A DNA stretch of 64,000 bases from Rhodoluna sp. (GCF_024641065.1 NZ_JAHEDV010000004.1:1-64000), one strand, 5' to 3'. Shown: positions 17,143 through 26,457, counted from the first letter of the stretch. Translations and numbers: made by a program. The notes: generated by a model from the sequence alone, not told the origin.

Positions 17143-17741
17143 TGGAAAAGTTTGAAATTTTCACCGGCGTTGGCGTACCTCTTCGTCGCAGCAACGTAGA
17201 CACCGACCAGATCATCCCTGCGGTTTATTTGAAGCGAATCACCAAGACTGGCTTCGAAGACGCGCTGTTCTCGGCTTGGCGCAACGACCCTGAGTTTGTG
17301 CTGAACCAGGAGCCTTATAAGGCAGGCCAGGTTTTGGTTGCTGGCCCAGATTTTGGAACCGGTTCGAGCCGCGAACACGCGGTTTGGGCTCTTCGCGACT
17401 ATGGCTTCAAAGCTGTTTTCTCTAGCAAGTTTGCTGACATCTTTCGCGGAAACTCTGGCAAGCAGGGCTTGGTCGCTGGCGAGATTTCTGAAGAGGACAC
17501 TGAGAAACTTTGGGCTGCGCTTGAGGCAAACCCGGGTGCCGAAATCACCGTGAATCTAATCGAGCAGACCGCCACGATTGGTGAGCTATCGGTTCACTTC
17601 GACATCGACGAATACACTAAATGGCGTTTGCTAGAAGGCTTGGATGACATCGGTCTGACCCTTCGTGACGAGCAGGCGATTACCGATTTTGAAGCCAAGC
17701 GACCAGCTTGGATGCCAAAAACCCTTCCAGCGAAGCACTAA
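17142..17741 (+). CDS. leuD: 3-isopropylmalate dehydratase small subunit
   Basis: The 199-residue protein has the LeuD motifs [34 protein letters not shown] and [14 protein letters not shown], forming the mobile swivel domain that completes the isomerase active site with LeuC. It starts on the last base of leuC and is followed after eight bases by murA, a gene order common in Microbacteriaceae. Confidence 0.95.
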   Translation: MEKFEIFTGVGVPLRRSNVDTDQIIPAVYLKRITKTGFEDALFSAWRNDPEFVLNQEPYKAGQVLVAGPDFGTGSSREHAVWALRDYGFKAVFSSKFADIFRGNSGKQGLVAGEISEEDTEKLWAALEANPGAEITVNLIEQTATIGELSVHFDIDEYTKWRLLEGLDDIGLTLRDEQAITDFEAKRPAWMPKTLPAKH

Positions 17742-17749
17742 GGAATCAG

Positions 17750-19063
17750 ATGAGCCAGATCACCGTAAATGGTGGCAAGCCACTTCTTGGCCGCGTTGAC
17801 GTCAAGGGTGCAAAAAACCTTGTTACCAAAGCCATGGTTGCTGCACTGCTGGGTGAGACCGAGAGCGTTCTCAAGGATGTTCCGTTCATCAGCGACGTAG
17901 ACATCGTTTCAAGACTGCTTCAGCTTCACGGTGTGGCAATTACCCACTCTGAAGACGGCGTGATGACTCTTGACCCGAGCAATGTTGCCTCGGCTCGCAT
18001 GGTTGACATCGATGCGCACGCTGGTTCATCACGTATTCCAATTTTGTTCTGTGGCCCGCTGCTTCACCGTTTGGGCGAGGCTTTCATCCCCGGTCTTGGT
18101 GGCTGCCACATTGGCGACCGCCCAATCGACTATCACTTTGAGGTGCTGCGCAATTTTGGTGCAGTTATCGAAGAGCTTGAAAACGGCACTCGACTTTCGG
18201 CCCCAAAGGGTTTGAAGGGCGCAAAAATTGCTCTCCCTTACCCATCGGTTGGCGCAACCGAGCAGGTATTGCTAACCGCAACTCGTGCTGAGGGAATCAC
18301 CGAGCTTTCTGGCGCAGCAATCGAGCCAGAAATCATGGACCTAATCGCCATCTTGCAGAAGATGGGTGCGATCATCTCGGTTGACACCGACCGCGTCATT
18401 CGCATCGAAGGCGTAAAAGAACTTCGTGGCTACACCCACCGCGCATTATTTGACCGCAACGAGGCTGCATCTTGGGCCTGTGCCGCACTGGCAACCAACG
18501 GTGACATCTTTGTTGGTGGCGCGCGTCAGCAAGAGATGATGGCCTTCTTGAACGTGTTCCGCAAAGTTGGCGGCGCTTTTGAGATCGAAGATGACGGCAT
18601 TCGTTTTTATCACCCTGGTGGCGAGCTTCGCCCGGTAGTGCTCGAGACCGACGTTCACCCAGGTTTTATGACTGACTGGCAACAGCCTTTGGTGGTTGCC
18701 TTGACTCAGGCAAAGGGCCTGTCGATCATTCACGAAACCGTGTATGAAAACCGCTTTGGTTTCACCGACGCCTTGGTTCAGATGGGCGCTCAGATTCAGA
18801 TTTATCGCGAGTGTCTCGGTGGCACAGCTTGTCGTTTTGGTCAGCGCAACTTCAACCACTCGGCAGTTATTTCGGGCCCAACACCGTTGCACGCAGCAGA
18901 CATCCGTGTGCCTGACCTTCGCGGAGGTTTCAGCCACATGGTTGCTGCACTGGCCGCAAAGGGCACCTCGAACGTCACCAATGTTCAGCTAATTTCACGT
19001 GGTTACGAGCACTTCTTGAAGAAGCTCGAAGCCCTCGGCGCAGACTTTAGCTACACCGAATAG
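17750..19063 (+). CDS. murA: UDP-N-acetylglucosamine 1-carboxyvinyltransferase
   Basis: A 437-residue EPSP-synthase-fold enzyme that adds enolpyruvate to UDP-GlcNAc, the first committed step of peptidoglycan synthesis. The N-terminal VDVKGAKNLVTKAMVAALL, the catalytic loop GGCHIGDRP with the cysteine present (so fosfomycin-type alkylation is possible in principle) and the C-terminal DLRGGFSHMVAALAAKG are visible. I start it at ATG 17750 with AAGGA upstream; the longer frame runs back into leuD. Confidence 0.94.
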   Translation: MSQITVNGGKPLLGRVDVKGAKNLVTKAMVAALLGETESVLKDVPFISDVDIVSRLLQLHGVAITHSEDGVMTLDPSNVASARMVDIDAHAGSSRIPILFCGPLLHRLGEAFIPGLGGCHIGDRPIDYHFEVLRNFGAVIEELENGTRLSAPKGLKGAKIALPYPSVGATEQVLLTATRAEGITELSGAAIEPEIMDLIAILQKMGAIISVDTDRVIRIEGVKELRGYTHRALFDRNEAASWACAALATNGDIFVGGARQQEMMAFLNVFRKVGGAFEIEDDGIRFYHPGGELRPVVLETDVHPGFMTDWQQPLVVALTQAKGLSIIHETVYENRFGFTDALVQMGAQIQIYRECLGGTACRFGQRNFNHSAVISGPTPLHAADIRVPDLRGGFSHMVAALAAKGTSNVTNVQLISRGYEHFLKKLEALGADFSYTE

Positions 19064-19068
19064 TCATC

Positions 19069-19851
19069 ATGGCCAAGCCAAAAAAAGAATTGCCAATGCC
19101 GAAGATCAGCTCTTCGGAACGTCACTTCACTCTTGCGCTGATTGCATCGATTCTGATTCCGATTGTGCGCGGGCTGTTTCGCCTTGAAGCTAAGGGCGTC
19201 GAAAAGCTTCCGAAGCAGGGTGCCTACATTTTGGTGGCAAACCACGTAACCAACGTTGATGCACTTGCCGTTGCTTATTTCGTTTATCGCGTGCTTCGTC
19301 GTGCTCCGCATTTCTTGGCTAAAGAGAGTTTGTTTCGCATCCCAGTGATTGGCCGCATTTTGCTAGCCGCTGGCCAGATTCCGGTCTATCGCTCGGGTCA
19401 CCGCAACGATGCACCGATGCGCGCTGCAAATTCATACTTAGATGCCGGTCACTCGATTGCGATTTTTCCGGAGGGCACTCTCACCCGCCACCCAGACCTT
19501 TGGCCGATGCGTGGCAAGACCGGTGCGGTTCGCCTAGCTATTGAGACCAATGTGCCGGTTTACCCGATGGCTCAGTGGGGCAGCGAAAAAGTTTTGCCGC
19601 AGTATGGCAGCAAGTTTCGCCCTGGCTTCTGGAAGCCGGTGCAGATTTTGGTTGGCGATGAAATCAACCTGGATAAATATCGCAAGAAGCAGCTAACCCC
19701 GGCTGAGGTGAACGAAGCCACCGATTTGGTGATGCGCGAGATTACAGCTTTGGTCGAAAAGCTTCGCGGCGAGAAGGCTCCGGCTGATCTTTGGGACCCA
19801 ATCAAGGCAGGTCAAACCACTTCAGGAAACTTCAAGAAAGCGGGCAAATAG
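19069..19851 (+). CDS. plsC: 1-acyl-sn-glycerol-3-phosphate acyltransferase
   Basis: The 260-residue membrane-associated acyltransferase shows the HX4D-type motif as NHVTNVDALA, FRIPVIGRIL, the glycerophosphate-binding FPEGTLTRHP and a C-terminal PVYPMAQWG. It makes phosphatidic acid from lysophosphatidic acid. It follows murA by five bases and precedes gpsA, so envelope and phospholipid precursor genes are transcribed together. Confidence 0.92.
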   Translation: MAKPKKELPMPKISSSERHFTLALIASILIPIVRGLFRLEAKGVEKLPKQGAYILVANHVTNVDALAVAYFVYRVLRRAPHFLAKESLFRIPVIGRILLAAGQIPVYRSGHRNDAPMRAANSYLDAGHSIAIFPEGTLTRHPDLWPMRGKTGAVRLAIETNVPVYPMAQWGSEKVLPQYGSKFRPGFWKPVQILVGDEINLDKYRKKQLTPAEVNEATDLVMREITALVEKLRGEKAPADLWDPIKAGQTTSGNFKKAGK

Positions 19852-19853
19852 TC

Positions 19854-20858
19854 ATGGCTAAAATCGCAGTGATGGGTGCCGGTAGCTGGGGAACCACCTT
19901 TGCCAAAGTTCTTGCTGACAACCCTGAAAATGAAGTTACCCTTTGGGCTCGTCGCGCTGACGTTGCCGAAGAAATCAATGACGATCACCGCAACGGCGAC
20001 TACCTGCCAGGCATCAATCTGCCACAGAATTTGAAAGCATCAACCGATGTTGCCGCGGTGCTTGAAGGTGCAGAGCAGGTTTACCTTTCAGTTCCATCGC
20101 AGACCCTGCGTGCCAACTTGGAGGAGTGGGGCCCGCTGCTTCCATCCAAGGCAATTTTGGTCAGTTTGATGAAGGGGGTTGAAAAAGATACCGGCCTTCG
20201 AATGAGCGAGGTAATCGCTCAGGTAACAGGCTTTGCCGCCGCTCAAATTGCCGTAGTTTCTGGCCCAAACCTTTCGCTTGAAATCGCGGCAGAACAGCCA
20301 ACCGCTTCGGTTGCGGCTAGCCAAAGCCAGGAAACTGCATCGGCCGTTGCACATGCTGCCAGCAACAGCTATTTCACAACGTTCACCAACACCGACGTAA
20401 TCGGCACCGAGTTTGGTGGCATTCTCAAAAACCTAATCGCGGTTGCCATCGGCATCGTTAATGGCGTTGGTTATGGCGAGAACACCAAGGCTTCGATCAT
20501 GACCCGCGGCCTCGCTGAGATTTCACGATTCGCAGTTGCCTATGGGGCGCAGGCCCAGACCATGGTCGGTTTGGCCGGCCTCGGCGATCTAATAGCAACC
20601 TCAGAATCACCGCTTTCGCGCAATCACAAGGCTGGCGAAATGCTGGGCAAGGGCTACACCCTCAAAGAGGTAAAAAAGCGCATGTCACAGACCGCCGAAG
20701 GTCTCGCTTCGGTTGCGCCGATTTTGCAATTGGCCGCTGCTAAGAACGTTTCAATGCCAATTGTTGAGCAGGTTCAAGGTGTGCTCGATGGCACTATGAA
20801 ACCCCGTGACATTGCTCCGCACCTGACTCACGAAACCGACGGCCCGAAGGGCGAATAA
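19854..20858 (+). CDS. gpsA: Glycerol-3-phosphate dehydrogenase [NAD(P)+]
   Basis: A 334-residue dehydrogenase that reduces dihydroxyacetone phosphate to glycerol-3-phosphate. It has MGAGSWGTTFAKVLA (Rossmann), SLMKGVEKDTGLRMSEV, SGPNLSLEIA, and the substrate-binding ILKNLIAVAIGIVNG with GLGDLIATSESPLSRN. The ATG at 19854 is two bases after the plsC stop; upstream in-frame codons lie inside plsC. Confidence 0.95.
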   Translation: MAKIAVMGAGSWGTTFAKVLADNPENEVTLWARRADVAEEINDDHRNGDYLPGINLPQNLKASTDVAAVLEGAEQVYLSVPSQTLRANLEEWGPLLPSKAILVSLMKGVEKDTGLRMSEVIAQVTGFAAAQIAVVSGPNLSLEIAAEQPTASVAASQSQETASAVAHAASNSYFTTFTNTDVIGTEFGGILKNLIAVAIGIVNGVGYGENTKASIMTRGLAEISRFAVAYGAQAQTMVGLAGLGDLIATSESPLSRNHKAGEMLGKGYTLKEVKKRMSQTAEGLASVAPILQLAAAKNVSMPIVEQVQGVLDGTMKPRDIAPHLTHETDGPKGE

Positions 20859-20859
20859 C

Positions 20860-21948
20860 TTGGCCAAGCTAAAAGTTGTCATTCTGTTCGGCGGCAAATC
20901 GAGCGAGCACTCTATTTCTTGCGCGACTGCTGCCGGAGTTTTGGGCGCGATTGATCGAAGCAAATACGAGGTAATTCCGGTTGGTATCACCCAGCAGGGT
21001 GTGTTTGTGCCAGCCGAAGACAACGCTGAGCGTTGGGCCCTTCGCAAGGGCGAGCTGGCCACAGTTACCGACGAGGGTGCTCGGGTTGAATTTGCCATGG
21101 ATGGCTCACGCCAGTTGTTCCGCATCGCAATCGACGGCAGCAAGGCATCACTCGGTGCCATCGACGTCGTGTTCCCAGTGCTTCACGGCCCATTCGGCGA
21201 AGACGGCACCATGCAGGGCTTTCTCGAGCTAGTCGGTGTTCCTTATGTTGGCAACGGAGTTCTGGCCTCAGCCGCCGGCATGGACAAAGAATTCACCAAG
21301 GCGCTGTTCCAAGACGCCAAGATTCCGGTAACCCCTCACGTGGTGATTCGCGCTAACCAGTGGCAGCGCGACCCAGAGACTTCGCTTGAGGCGGTTCGTG
21401 GCCTAGGCGGGTTGCCAGTGTTTGTGAAGCCTGCACGCGCAGGTTCATCGGTGGGTGTTTCAAAAGTAAAAACCTGGGATGAATTCGCAGCAGCGGTTGC
21501 CCTGGCATTTGAGCACGACAACAAATTGGTGGTCGAGCATGGCTTGGTCGGTCGCGAGGTTGAGTGTGCAGTAATCGAAGGGCGAGAGGGCGCACGCCCT
21601 CGAGTTTCGGTTGCTGGCGAGATTGTGGTTACTGGCCGCGATTTCTATGATTTTGAGGCTAAATACCAGGATGAAGATTCAGTTGACCTGATCATTCCGG
21701 CCAAGCTCAGCGAATCTGAATTACAAGAAATGCAGTCAATTGCGCGCCGAGCTTTTGAATCGCTTGGTTGCGAAGGCCTAGCCCGAGTTGACTTTTTCTT
21801 GACCGCCGATGGGTTCTTTGTAAACGAGATCAACACCATGCCTGGGTTCACCCCGCTTTCGATGTTTCCTTCGTTGTGGCAGGCAACTGGCCTTGAATAT
21901 GTCGAACTAATCGACGAATTGATTGGTTTAGCGCTAGCTAAAAACTAA
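20860..21948 (+). CDS. ddl: D-alanine--D-alanine ligase
   Basis: The 362-residue ATP-grasp ligase has FGGKSSEHSISCATA at the N-terminus, HGPFGEDGTMQG, FVKPARAGSSVGVSKV, EVECAVIEG and FFVNEINTMPGFT. It makes the D-Ala-D-Ala dipeptide for peptidoglycan. It starts at TTG 20860, one base after the gpsA stop, so coupling to gpsA is likely. Its end overlaps the convergent DUF3515 gene by four bases. Confidence 0.95.
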   Translation: MAKLKVVILFGGKSSEHSISCATAAGVLGAIDRSKYEVIPVGITQQGVFVPAEDNAERWALRKGELATVTDEGARVEFAMDGSRQLFRIAIDGSKASLGAIDVVFPVLHGPFGEDGTMQGFLELVGVPYVGNGVLASAAGMDKEFTKALFQDAKIPVTPHVVIRANQWQRDPETSLEAVRGLGGLPVFVKPARAGSSVGVSKVKTWDEFAAAVALAFEHDNKLVVEHGLVGREVECAVIEGREGARPRVSVAGEIVVTGRDFYDFEAKYQDEDSVDLIIPAKLSESELQEMQSIARRAFESLGCEGLARVDFFLTADGFFVNEINTMPGFTPLSMFPSLWQATGLEYVELIDELIGLALAKN

Positions 21949-22400
21949 CCCAGGCAGCGTTCGGTTGCCTTGATGTTTTGAATAGCCCCGGCTACTGCCT
22001 CAAGTGCGCTAACACCGGCAACGGCTGTTGAATCAACAATCACCTCGGTTGCCGGCTTGCGGCCAAAGGTAATGAATCGGTAAGACGGCTTTTGGGTGTC
22101 ATCGACCAGCCAGTCGACATCGCCCGCTGTTACGCAAGGCAGTGTGCTCACATCAGCAGGCTCTAAACCGCAACGCAAAATAACCGCGGTGGGTTCACCC
22201 CAGGCGGCAGTTGCTTGAGCATTCGTGTTGCGAATAGGCAACAGGGCTACTTCTTCGGGCAGGCGCACGATGATTTCAGCGCAGGTCGGGTCATTGGCCA
22301 GCTCAGCGGCATCTAGATTCACGGTTGCGGTGCAGGCGCTGAGGCTCAAACCCAAAGTCAAACCAACCAGGGCAACTGCTACGGCACGAAAAATTCTCAT
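21945..22400 (-). CDS. DUF3515 lipoprotein
   Basis: A 151-residue putative lipoprotein: MRIFRAVAVALVGLTLGLS then SLSAC, and a C-terminal domain with several cysteines (TCAEIIVRLPEE, LRCGLEPADV, LPCVTAGDVDWLV, CLG) and WGEPTAVILRCG. This is the actinobacterial DUF3515 family, usually found next to ddl and thiL as here. Its function is unknown; the cysteine pairs suggest disulfides outside the membrane. I start it at ATG 22400 because TAGCCT lies seven bases upstream; a TTG at 22406 would add two residues. Confidence 0.85.
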   Translation of the reverse strand: MRIFRAVAVALVGLTLGLSLSACTATVNLDAAELANDPTCAEIIVRLPEEVALLPIRNTNAQATAAWGEPTAVILRCGLEPADVSTLPCVTAGDVDWLVDDTQKPSYRFITFGRKPATEVIVDSTAVAGVSALEAVAGAIQNIKATERCLG

Positions 22401-22407
22401 CTCCAAC

Positions 22408-22417
22408 AGGCTACCTT
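22408..22417. promoter_or_regulatory. Overlapping divergent -10 elements, DUF3515 and thiL
   Basis: AGGCTACCTT contains a minus-strand TAGCCT (22413 to 22408), seven bases before ATG 22400, and a plus-strand TACCTT (22412-22417), six bases before GTG 22424. The two hexamers share the central TA. Confidence 0.5.
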
Positions 22418-22423
22418 TGTTAT

Positions 22424-23401
22424 GTGACTCACACAGAAACCATTCGCACTCTTGGCGAAAATGAAAGCCTAAAACGCACTATCGCGCGCCTGAATAGCTC
22501 TGATCACGCACTGGTAGGCCCTGGCGATGACTCAGCTGTCATTGCCGCTCCAGATGGTCGTTTTGTGGTCACCACCGACACCATGATCGAAGACCACGAT
22601 TTCAAACTCGACTGGTCAACCGGTTATGACCTCGGATGGAAGGCTGTGGCATCTAACGTTGCCGATGTAGCCGCCATGGGTGCAGTGCCAACTGCTTTGG
22701 TGGTTGCTCTTGCGGTTCCGGCTGACACTGAAATTTCTTGGCTCGAAGCTTTTGCCGACGGTTTGCGTGATGCTTGCCAGAAGCTTGCACCGGGCTGCGG
22801 TGTTGTCGGGGGAGACCTAGCCGCTGCGAATCAGGTAATGATTTCGGTTGCCGCTCATGGCTCTCTAGAGGGGCGCGAACCGGTTTTGCGTTCTGGAGCC
22901 CAGGTTGGTGACATTGTTGCCGTAGCCGGCACTCTGGGGCGCGCTGCCGCTGGTTTGGCGCTTCTGCAAAGTGGCAACACCGACGCGATTAACTCTTATG
23001 ACGCTGTTGTGAATACACAACGCCGCCCAAACCCGCCGGTTGCCGAGGGAGTTGCTGCCGCTATTGCCGGGGCAACATCCATGCTCGATTTATCAGACGG
23101 CTTGGCCAAAGATGCCGCGCGCATTGCCAAGGCATCAGGAGTTTCGATTCAAATTGATCGCTTGCAGTTGCAGGGCTTTGAAGCCATTCTCGAAGAGCCG
23201 GCGCGAGCAATCGAAGCAAATGAGTTTGACTGGGTGATTGGCGGGGGAGAAGACCACTCGCTGTTGGCGACCTTCTCGCCAGAGGCAAAATTGCCACGGA
23301 CGTTCAAACCAATTGGCGTGGTTATTCCTGCTGGCCCAGCGCCTGTTTTGCTTGGCCTACAGCCACTGCCCGAGCATGGCTGGGATTCAGTCCGCGGCTA
23401 A
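22424..23401 (+). CDS. thiL: Thiamine-monophosphate kinase
   Basis: The 325-residue AIR-synthase-like kinase phosphorylates thiamine phosphate to the diphosphate. It shows GPGDDSAVIAAPDGRFVVTTDTMIEDHDF, NVADVAAMGAVPTALVVALA, GVVGGDLAAANQVMISVAAHG and a C-terminal MLDLSDGLAKDAARIA. The GTG start lies six bases after TACCTT and lacks a Shine-Dalgarno, so it is probably leaderless. No other thiamine gene or TPP riboswitch is visible nearby. Confidence 0.93.
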   Translation: MTHTETIRTLGENESLKRTIARLNSSDHALVGPGDDSAVIAAPDGRFVVTTDTMIEDHDFKLDWSTGYDLGWKAVASNVADVAAMGAVPTALVVALAVPADTEISWLEAFADGLRDACQKLAPGCGVVGGDLAAANQVMISVAAHGSLEGREPVLRSGAQVGDIVAVAGTLGRAAAGLALLQSGNTDAINSYDAVVNTQRRPNPPVAEGVAAAIAGATSMLDLSDGLAKDAARIAKASGVSIQIDRLQLQGFEAILEEPARAIEANEFDWVIGGGEDHSLLATFSPEAKLPRTFKPIGVVIPAGPAPVLLGLQPLPEHGWDSVRG

Positions 23402-23416
23402 TTCAGCATTGAGGCT

Positions 23417-24361
23417 TTAGCCGTGCAGTTGGCTGTTCAGCACAATGCCAACACCTGCGCGAGGCAAAACCTCCACGCGGCCGCTCACCGAGTTTCTGCG
23501 GAACAAAAGATTTGCAACGCCAGATAGCTCGGCTGCCTTTGCGCTGCGCTCACCTTCAGCATCGATAATCGTCACCTTGGTGCCGGCGGTTACATAGAGG
23601 CCAGCCTCTACAACCGAGTCGTCACCGATTGAAATTCCTACGCCGGCGTTTGCGCCCAAAAGTGCCCGTGCGCCAATAGCAACGCGCTCTTTTCCGCCGC
23701 CAGAAAGGGTTCCCATGATTGAGGCGCCGCCACCGATGTCAGCACCATCGCCAACTGCAACACCCTGAGAGATTCGACCTTCGACCATAGAAACGCCAAG
23801 TGTGCCGGCATTAAAGTTCACGAAACCTTCGTGCATGATTGTGGTGCCCGGGCTGAGGTGTGCACCCAGACGAACCCGAGATGCGTCAGCGATGCGAACC
23901 TTGCGCGGAGTCACATAGTCGACCAAACGCGGAAACTTGTCGATGGCATAAACGCTTATTCCAGCGCGGGTTAGTGCCGGGCGAAGCTCATCAAGATCAT
24001 CAAGCGCAACTGGGCCAACGTTGGTGAAAGCAACAATTGGTAGTGCCGGAATCAGGCCATCCAAGTTGATGGTGTTCGGCTTTACCTGAAGGGTTGAAAG
24101 CAGGTGCAGACGCAAATAGGCATCTGCGGTGTCGGCAACCGGAGCGGTTAGGTCGACCTCGGTAAGAACCACCTTGCTGCTCACGCGACGACGTGCGTCT
24201 TCGCCAACCATCGAAGAGATGGTCTCAGGTGCAACCGCATCGCTCGGTGCTGTGCCTAGCTGAGGGTTTGAATACCAAACATCCAGGATGCTGCCATCGC
24301 TTGAAATGGTTGCCAGGCCGAAGCCCCATGCTTTTGAATCTAGAAAACCTGCTTGAGTCAT
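23417..24361 (-). CDS. dapD: Tetrahydrodipicolinate N-succinyltransferase
   Basis: A 314-residue protein of the actinobacterial DapD type. The C-terminal half is a left-handed beta-helix with hexapeptide repeats (VNFNAGTLGVSMVEGRISQGV, GGGASIMGTLSGG, IGARALLGANAGVGI). It succinylates tetrahydrodipicolinate in lysine/meso-diaminopimelate synthesis. It is divergent from dapE, the next but one step, with a 30-base gap holding both promoters. Confidence 0.93.
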   Translation of the reverse strand: MTQAGFLDSKAWGFGLATISSDGSILDVWYSNPQLGTAPSDAVAPETISSMVGEDARRRVSSKVVLTEVDLTAPVADTADAYLRLHLLSTLQVKPNTINLDGLIPALPIVAFTNVGPVALDDLDELRPALTRAGISVYAIDKFPRLVDYVTPRKVRIADASRVRLGAHLSPGTTIMHEGFVNFNAGTLGVSMVEGRISQGVAVGDGADIGGGASIMGTLSGGGKERVAIGARALLGANAGVGISIGDDSVVEAGLYVTAGTKVTIIDAEGERSAKAAELSGVANLLFRRNSVSGRVEVLPRAGVGIVLNSQLHG

Positions 24362-24368
24362 AGGTTCA

Positions 24369-24385
24369 AGGTTACAAGTTAGGCT
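24369..24385. promoter_or_regulatory. Divergent leaderless promoters of dapD and dapE
   Basis: A minus-strand TAACCT (24374 to 24369) is seven bases before the dapD ATG and a plus-strand TAGGCT (24380-24385) six bases before the dapE ATG. Neither gene has a Shine-Dalgarno sequence. Confidence 0.5.
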
Positions 24386-24391
24386 CGTTAT

Positions 24392-25474
24392 ATGGCGCCT
24401 GTAACCCTGAATCTAGAAGCTGATGTAGTTGAACTGACTCGCGATATTTGCGACATTGAGTCGGTTTCTGGCAATGAAAAAGCACTTGCCGACGCGATTG
24501 AGGCTGCACTGCGTGGTTATTCCCACCTCGAAGTCATTCGCGATGCCGATGCGATTGTTGCCCGCACCAATCTTGGTCGTTCTTCGCGCGTTGTAATCGC
24601 CGGCCACATCGACACTGTTCCGGTTGCCAATAATTTGCCGGTCAAACTGCTTTCAATGGAGCGCGAACAGGTGCTTTATGGTCGCGGAACCGTAGACATG
24701 AAGGCTGGTGTTGCGGTTCAACTCAAACTTGCCGCCACCGTAGCCGAGCCTCTGGTTGACGTCACCTGGATCTTCTATGACCACGAAGAGGTTGAAGCCA
24801 CCAAGAACGGCCTCGGCCGACTATCACGCAATCGCCCAGACCTGCTTGAGGCAAACTTTGCCGTACTTTGCGAACCAACCAATGCTCAGGTTGAGGGTGG
24901 TTGCAACGGCACCATGCGCGTTGACCTGACCTTTAGCGGTGTGAAGGCACACAGTGCCAGACCATGGATGGGCAAGAACGCGATTCACGCAACCGCCGAG
25001 GCGCTCACTCGTTTGGCTGCCTACCAGCCGGCTGAAGTCGAAGTTGATGGCCTGGTTTATCGCGAGAGTTTGAATGCCGTTTTGATCAACGGCGGAATCG
25101 CAACCAATGTGATTCCTGATCTTTGCAATGTGACCGTGAACTACCGATTCGCTCCGAGCAAATCTGGTGCCGAAGCCGAGGCGCACCTGCGTGAGGTTTT
25201 TGCCGGCTTTGATTTGACCGTGACCGATCTAGCCGAGGGTGCTCGCCCAGGGCTTGACCGAGAAGAAGCGAAGGCATTTGTGGCTGCGACCAACTCGGTA
25301 GCACGGCCAAAATACGGCTGGACCGACGTAGCGCGTTTCAGTGAACTTGGCGTGCCAGCGGTGAACTATGGCCCTGGTGATCCGAGCAAGGCGCACGCCG
25401 ATGACGAGGCGGTTCCGGCCAGCCAGATCTATGCCTGCGAAACTGGGCTTCGCAACTGGCTAACCGTGGGATAA
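24392..25474 (+). CDS. dapE: Succinyl-diaminopimelate desuccinylase
   Basis: A 360-residue M20-family metallohydrolase. Metal-binding motifs GHIDTVP and GRGTVDMKAG and the catalytic glutamate pair in DHEEVEATKNGLG are intact, with CNGTMRVDLTFSGVKAHSARPW in the dimerisation domain. It removes succinate from N-succinyl-diaminopimelate, supplying diaminopimelate or lysine. A dapD/dapE divergent pair is normal for this group. Confidence 0.94.
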   Translation: MAPVTLNLEADVVELTRDICDIESVSGNEKALADAIEAALRGYSHLEVIRDADAIVARTNLGRSSRVVIAGHIDTVPVANNLPVKLLSMEREQVLYGRGTVDMKAGVAVQLKLAATVAEPLVDVTWIFYDHEEVEATKNGLGRLSRNRPDLLEANFAVLCEPTNAQVEGGCNGTMRVDLTFSGVKAHSARPWMGKNAIHATAEALTRLAAYQPAEVEVDGLVYRESLNAVLINGGIATNVIPDLCNVTVNYRFAPSKSGAEAEAHLREVFAGFDLTVTDLAEGARPGLDREEAKAFVAATNSVARPKYGWTDVARFSELGVPAVNYGPGDPSKAHADDEAVPASQIYACETGLRNWLTVG

Positions 25475-25517
25475 TAGAACTTCGGCCCGAAAGGGTCAGT
25501 TATTCAAGGAGTTCTCA

Positions 25518-25691
25518 ATGGCAGCAATGAAGCCACGTACCGGCGACGGACCAATGGAAGCAGAACGCGAACCTCGCGGACTGATTATCCTTCGTGTACC
25601 TCTAGAAGGCGGAGGTCGCTTGGTAGTTTCAGTGAATGACGAAGAGGCGAAGAACCTACACGAGGTTCTAGCGGGGGTCGTCAAAAAATAA
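25518..25691 (+). CDS. DUF3117 small protein
   Basis: A 57-residue protein reading MAAMKPRTGDGPMEAEREPR and then LIILRVPLEGGGRLVVSVNDEEAKNLHEVL. This is the highly conserved actinobacterial DUF3117 family, of unknown function. AAGGAG lies seven bases before the ATG, so this is one of the canonical SD-led genes here. It ends at a strong terminator. Confidence 0.9.
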   Translation: MAAMKPRTGDGPMEAEREPRGLIILRVPLEGGGRLVVSVNDEEAKNLHEVLAGVVKK

Positions 25692-25699
25692 GTTTCAAT

Positions 25700-25735
25700 A
25701 AAAAAGTCCAGTCAGTGATGACTGGACTTTTTTTA
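25700..25735. terminator. Bidirectional terminator between DUF3117 and O-methyltransferase
   Basis: AAAAAAGTCCAGTCA and TGACTGGACTTTTTTT form a perfect stem with the loop GTGA, and T runs on both strands, serving the two convergent genes. Confidence 0.93.
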
Positions 25736-25755
25736 TGCTCGAAAGTTTGCGGTGT

Positions 25756-26385
25756 CTAGTTTCTTTTGCTCGCCAACAGAAGGCCATCGCCAACCGGTGA
25801 CAGTGCCGAAACAAAAGCCTCGTTGTTGCTAAAGAATCGCAGAACGTCTCGATAAATTGCAGTGGCATCGTCGCGCATTGCTGGGTCAGGAACCCGGTCG
25901 CGCCAAAGAGCGTGGGCAATCGCGACCACGCCGCCTGGGCGCAATAACCTTGACGCCTCGTGCAACTGTGATTCAAGGGTTTCGCGATCTGCATCCAAGA
26001 AAACTAAGTCATAGGCGGCATCCGCCATGTTCGACATGACATCAATTGCGCGACCGTTGATAACACGAGTGCGATTAGCTGGGATGCCCGCCTCAGCAAA
26101 AGATTTCTTAGCGGCAAACTGAATTTCTGGCTCGTTGTCAATGGTTGCCAAAACGGCTTCGGGTGCGCCTGATAGCAACCAGAGGCCTGATACTCCGGTT
26201 CCGGTTCCGGCTTCAACAATTGCTTTGGCGCCGAGCGCCGAAACCAAAAGGGCAAGGTGTGCGCCAACTGCTGGAGTGATGCATTCGACCCCAAGTTCTT
26301 CAGCTCGAACGCGCGCGTCTCTAAACGCTTCTGGCTCTGATGTGAAGTCTTCTGCAAACTTCCAGCTGCTGATTTTGTCTACCAA
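25756..26385 (-). CDS. O-methyltransferase (class I SAM)
   Basis: A 209-residue member of the COMT-like O-methyltransferase family. Motif I is AIVEAGTGTGVSGLWLL, followed by LATIDNEPEIQFAAKKSFAEAG and the metal/catalytic YDLVFLDADRE. Small actinobacterial members of this family sit next to sigE and tatB; the substrate is unknown. ATG start with AAGGAGAG upstream. Divergent from tatB. Confidence 0.88.
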   Translation of the reverse strand: MVDKISSWKFAEDFTSEPEAFRDARVRAEELGVECITPAVGAHLALLVSALGAKAIVEAGTGTGVSGLWLLSGAPEAVLATIDNEPEIQFAAKKSFAEAGIPANRTRVINGRAIDVMSNMADAAYDLVFLDADRETLESQLHEASRLLRPGGVVAIAHALWRDRVPDPAMRDDATAIYRDVLRFFSNNEAFVSALSPVGDGLLLASKRN

Positions 26386-26445
26386 TTGGGCTCTCCTTGC
26401 TCAAAGCATAAACGGCACTTTGCCCAATGCTCGGTAGCGAGGCGG

Positions 26446-26451
26446 TAATCT
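26446..26451 (+). promoter_or_regulatory. -10 element TAATCT for tatB
   Basis: TAATCT lies six bases before GTG 26458. GAAAGG between them is too close to act as a ribosome binding site, consistent with leaderless transcription. Confidence 0.5.
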
Positions 26452-26457
26452 GAAAGG

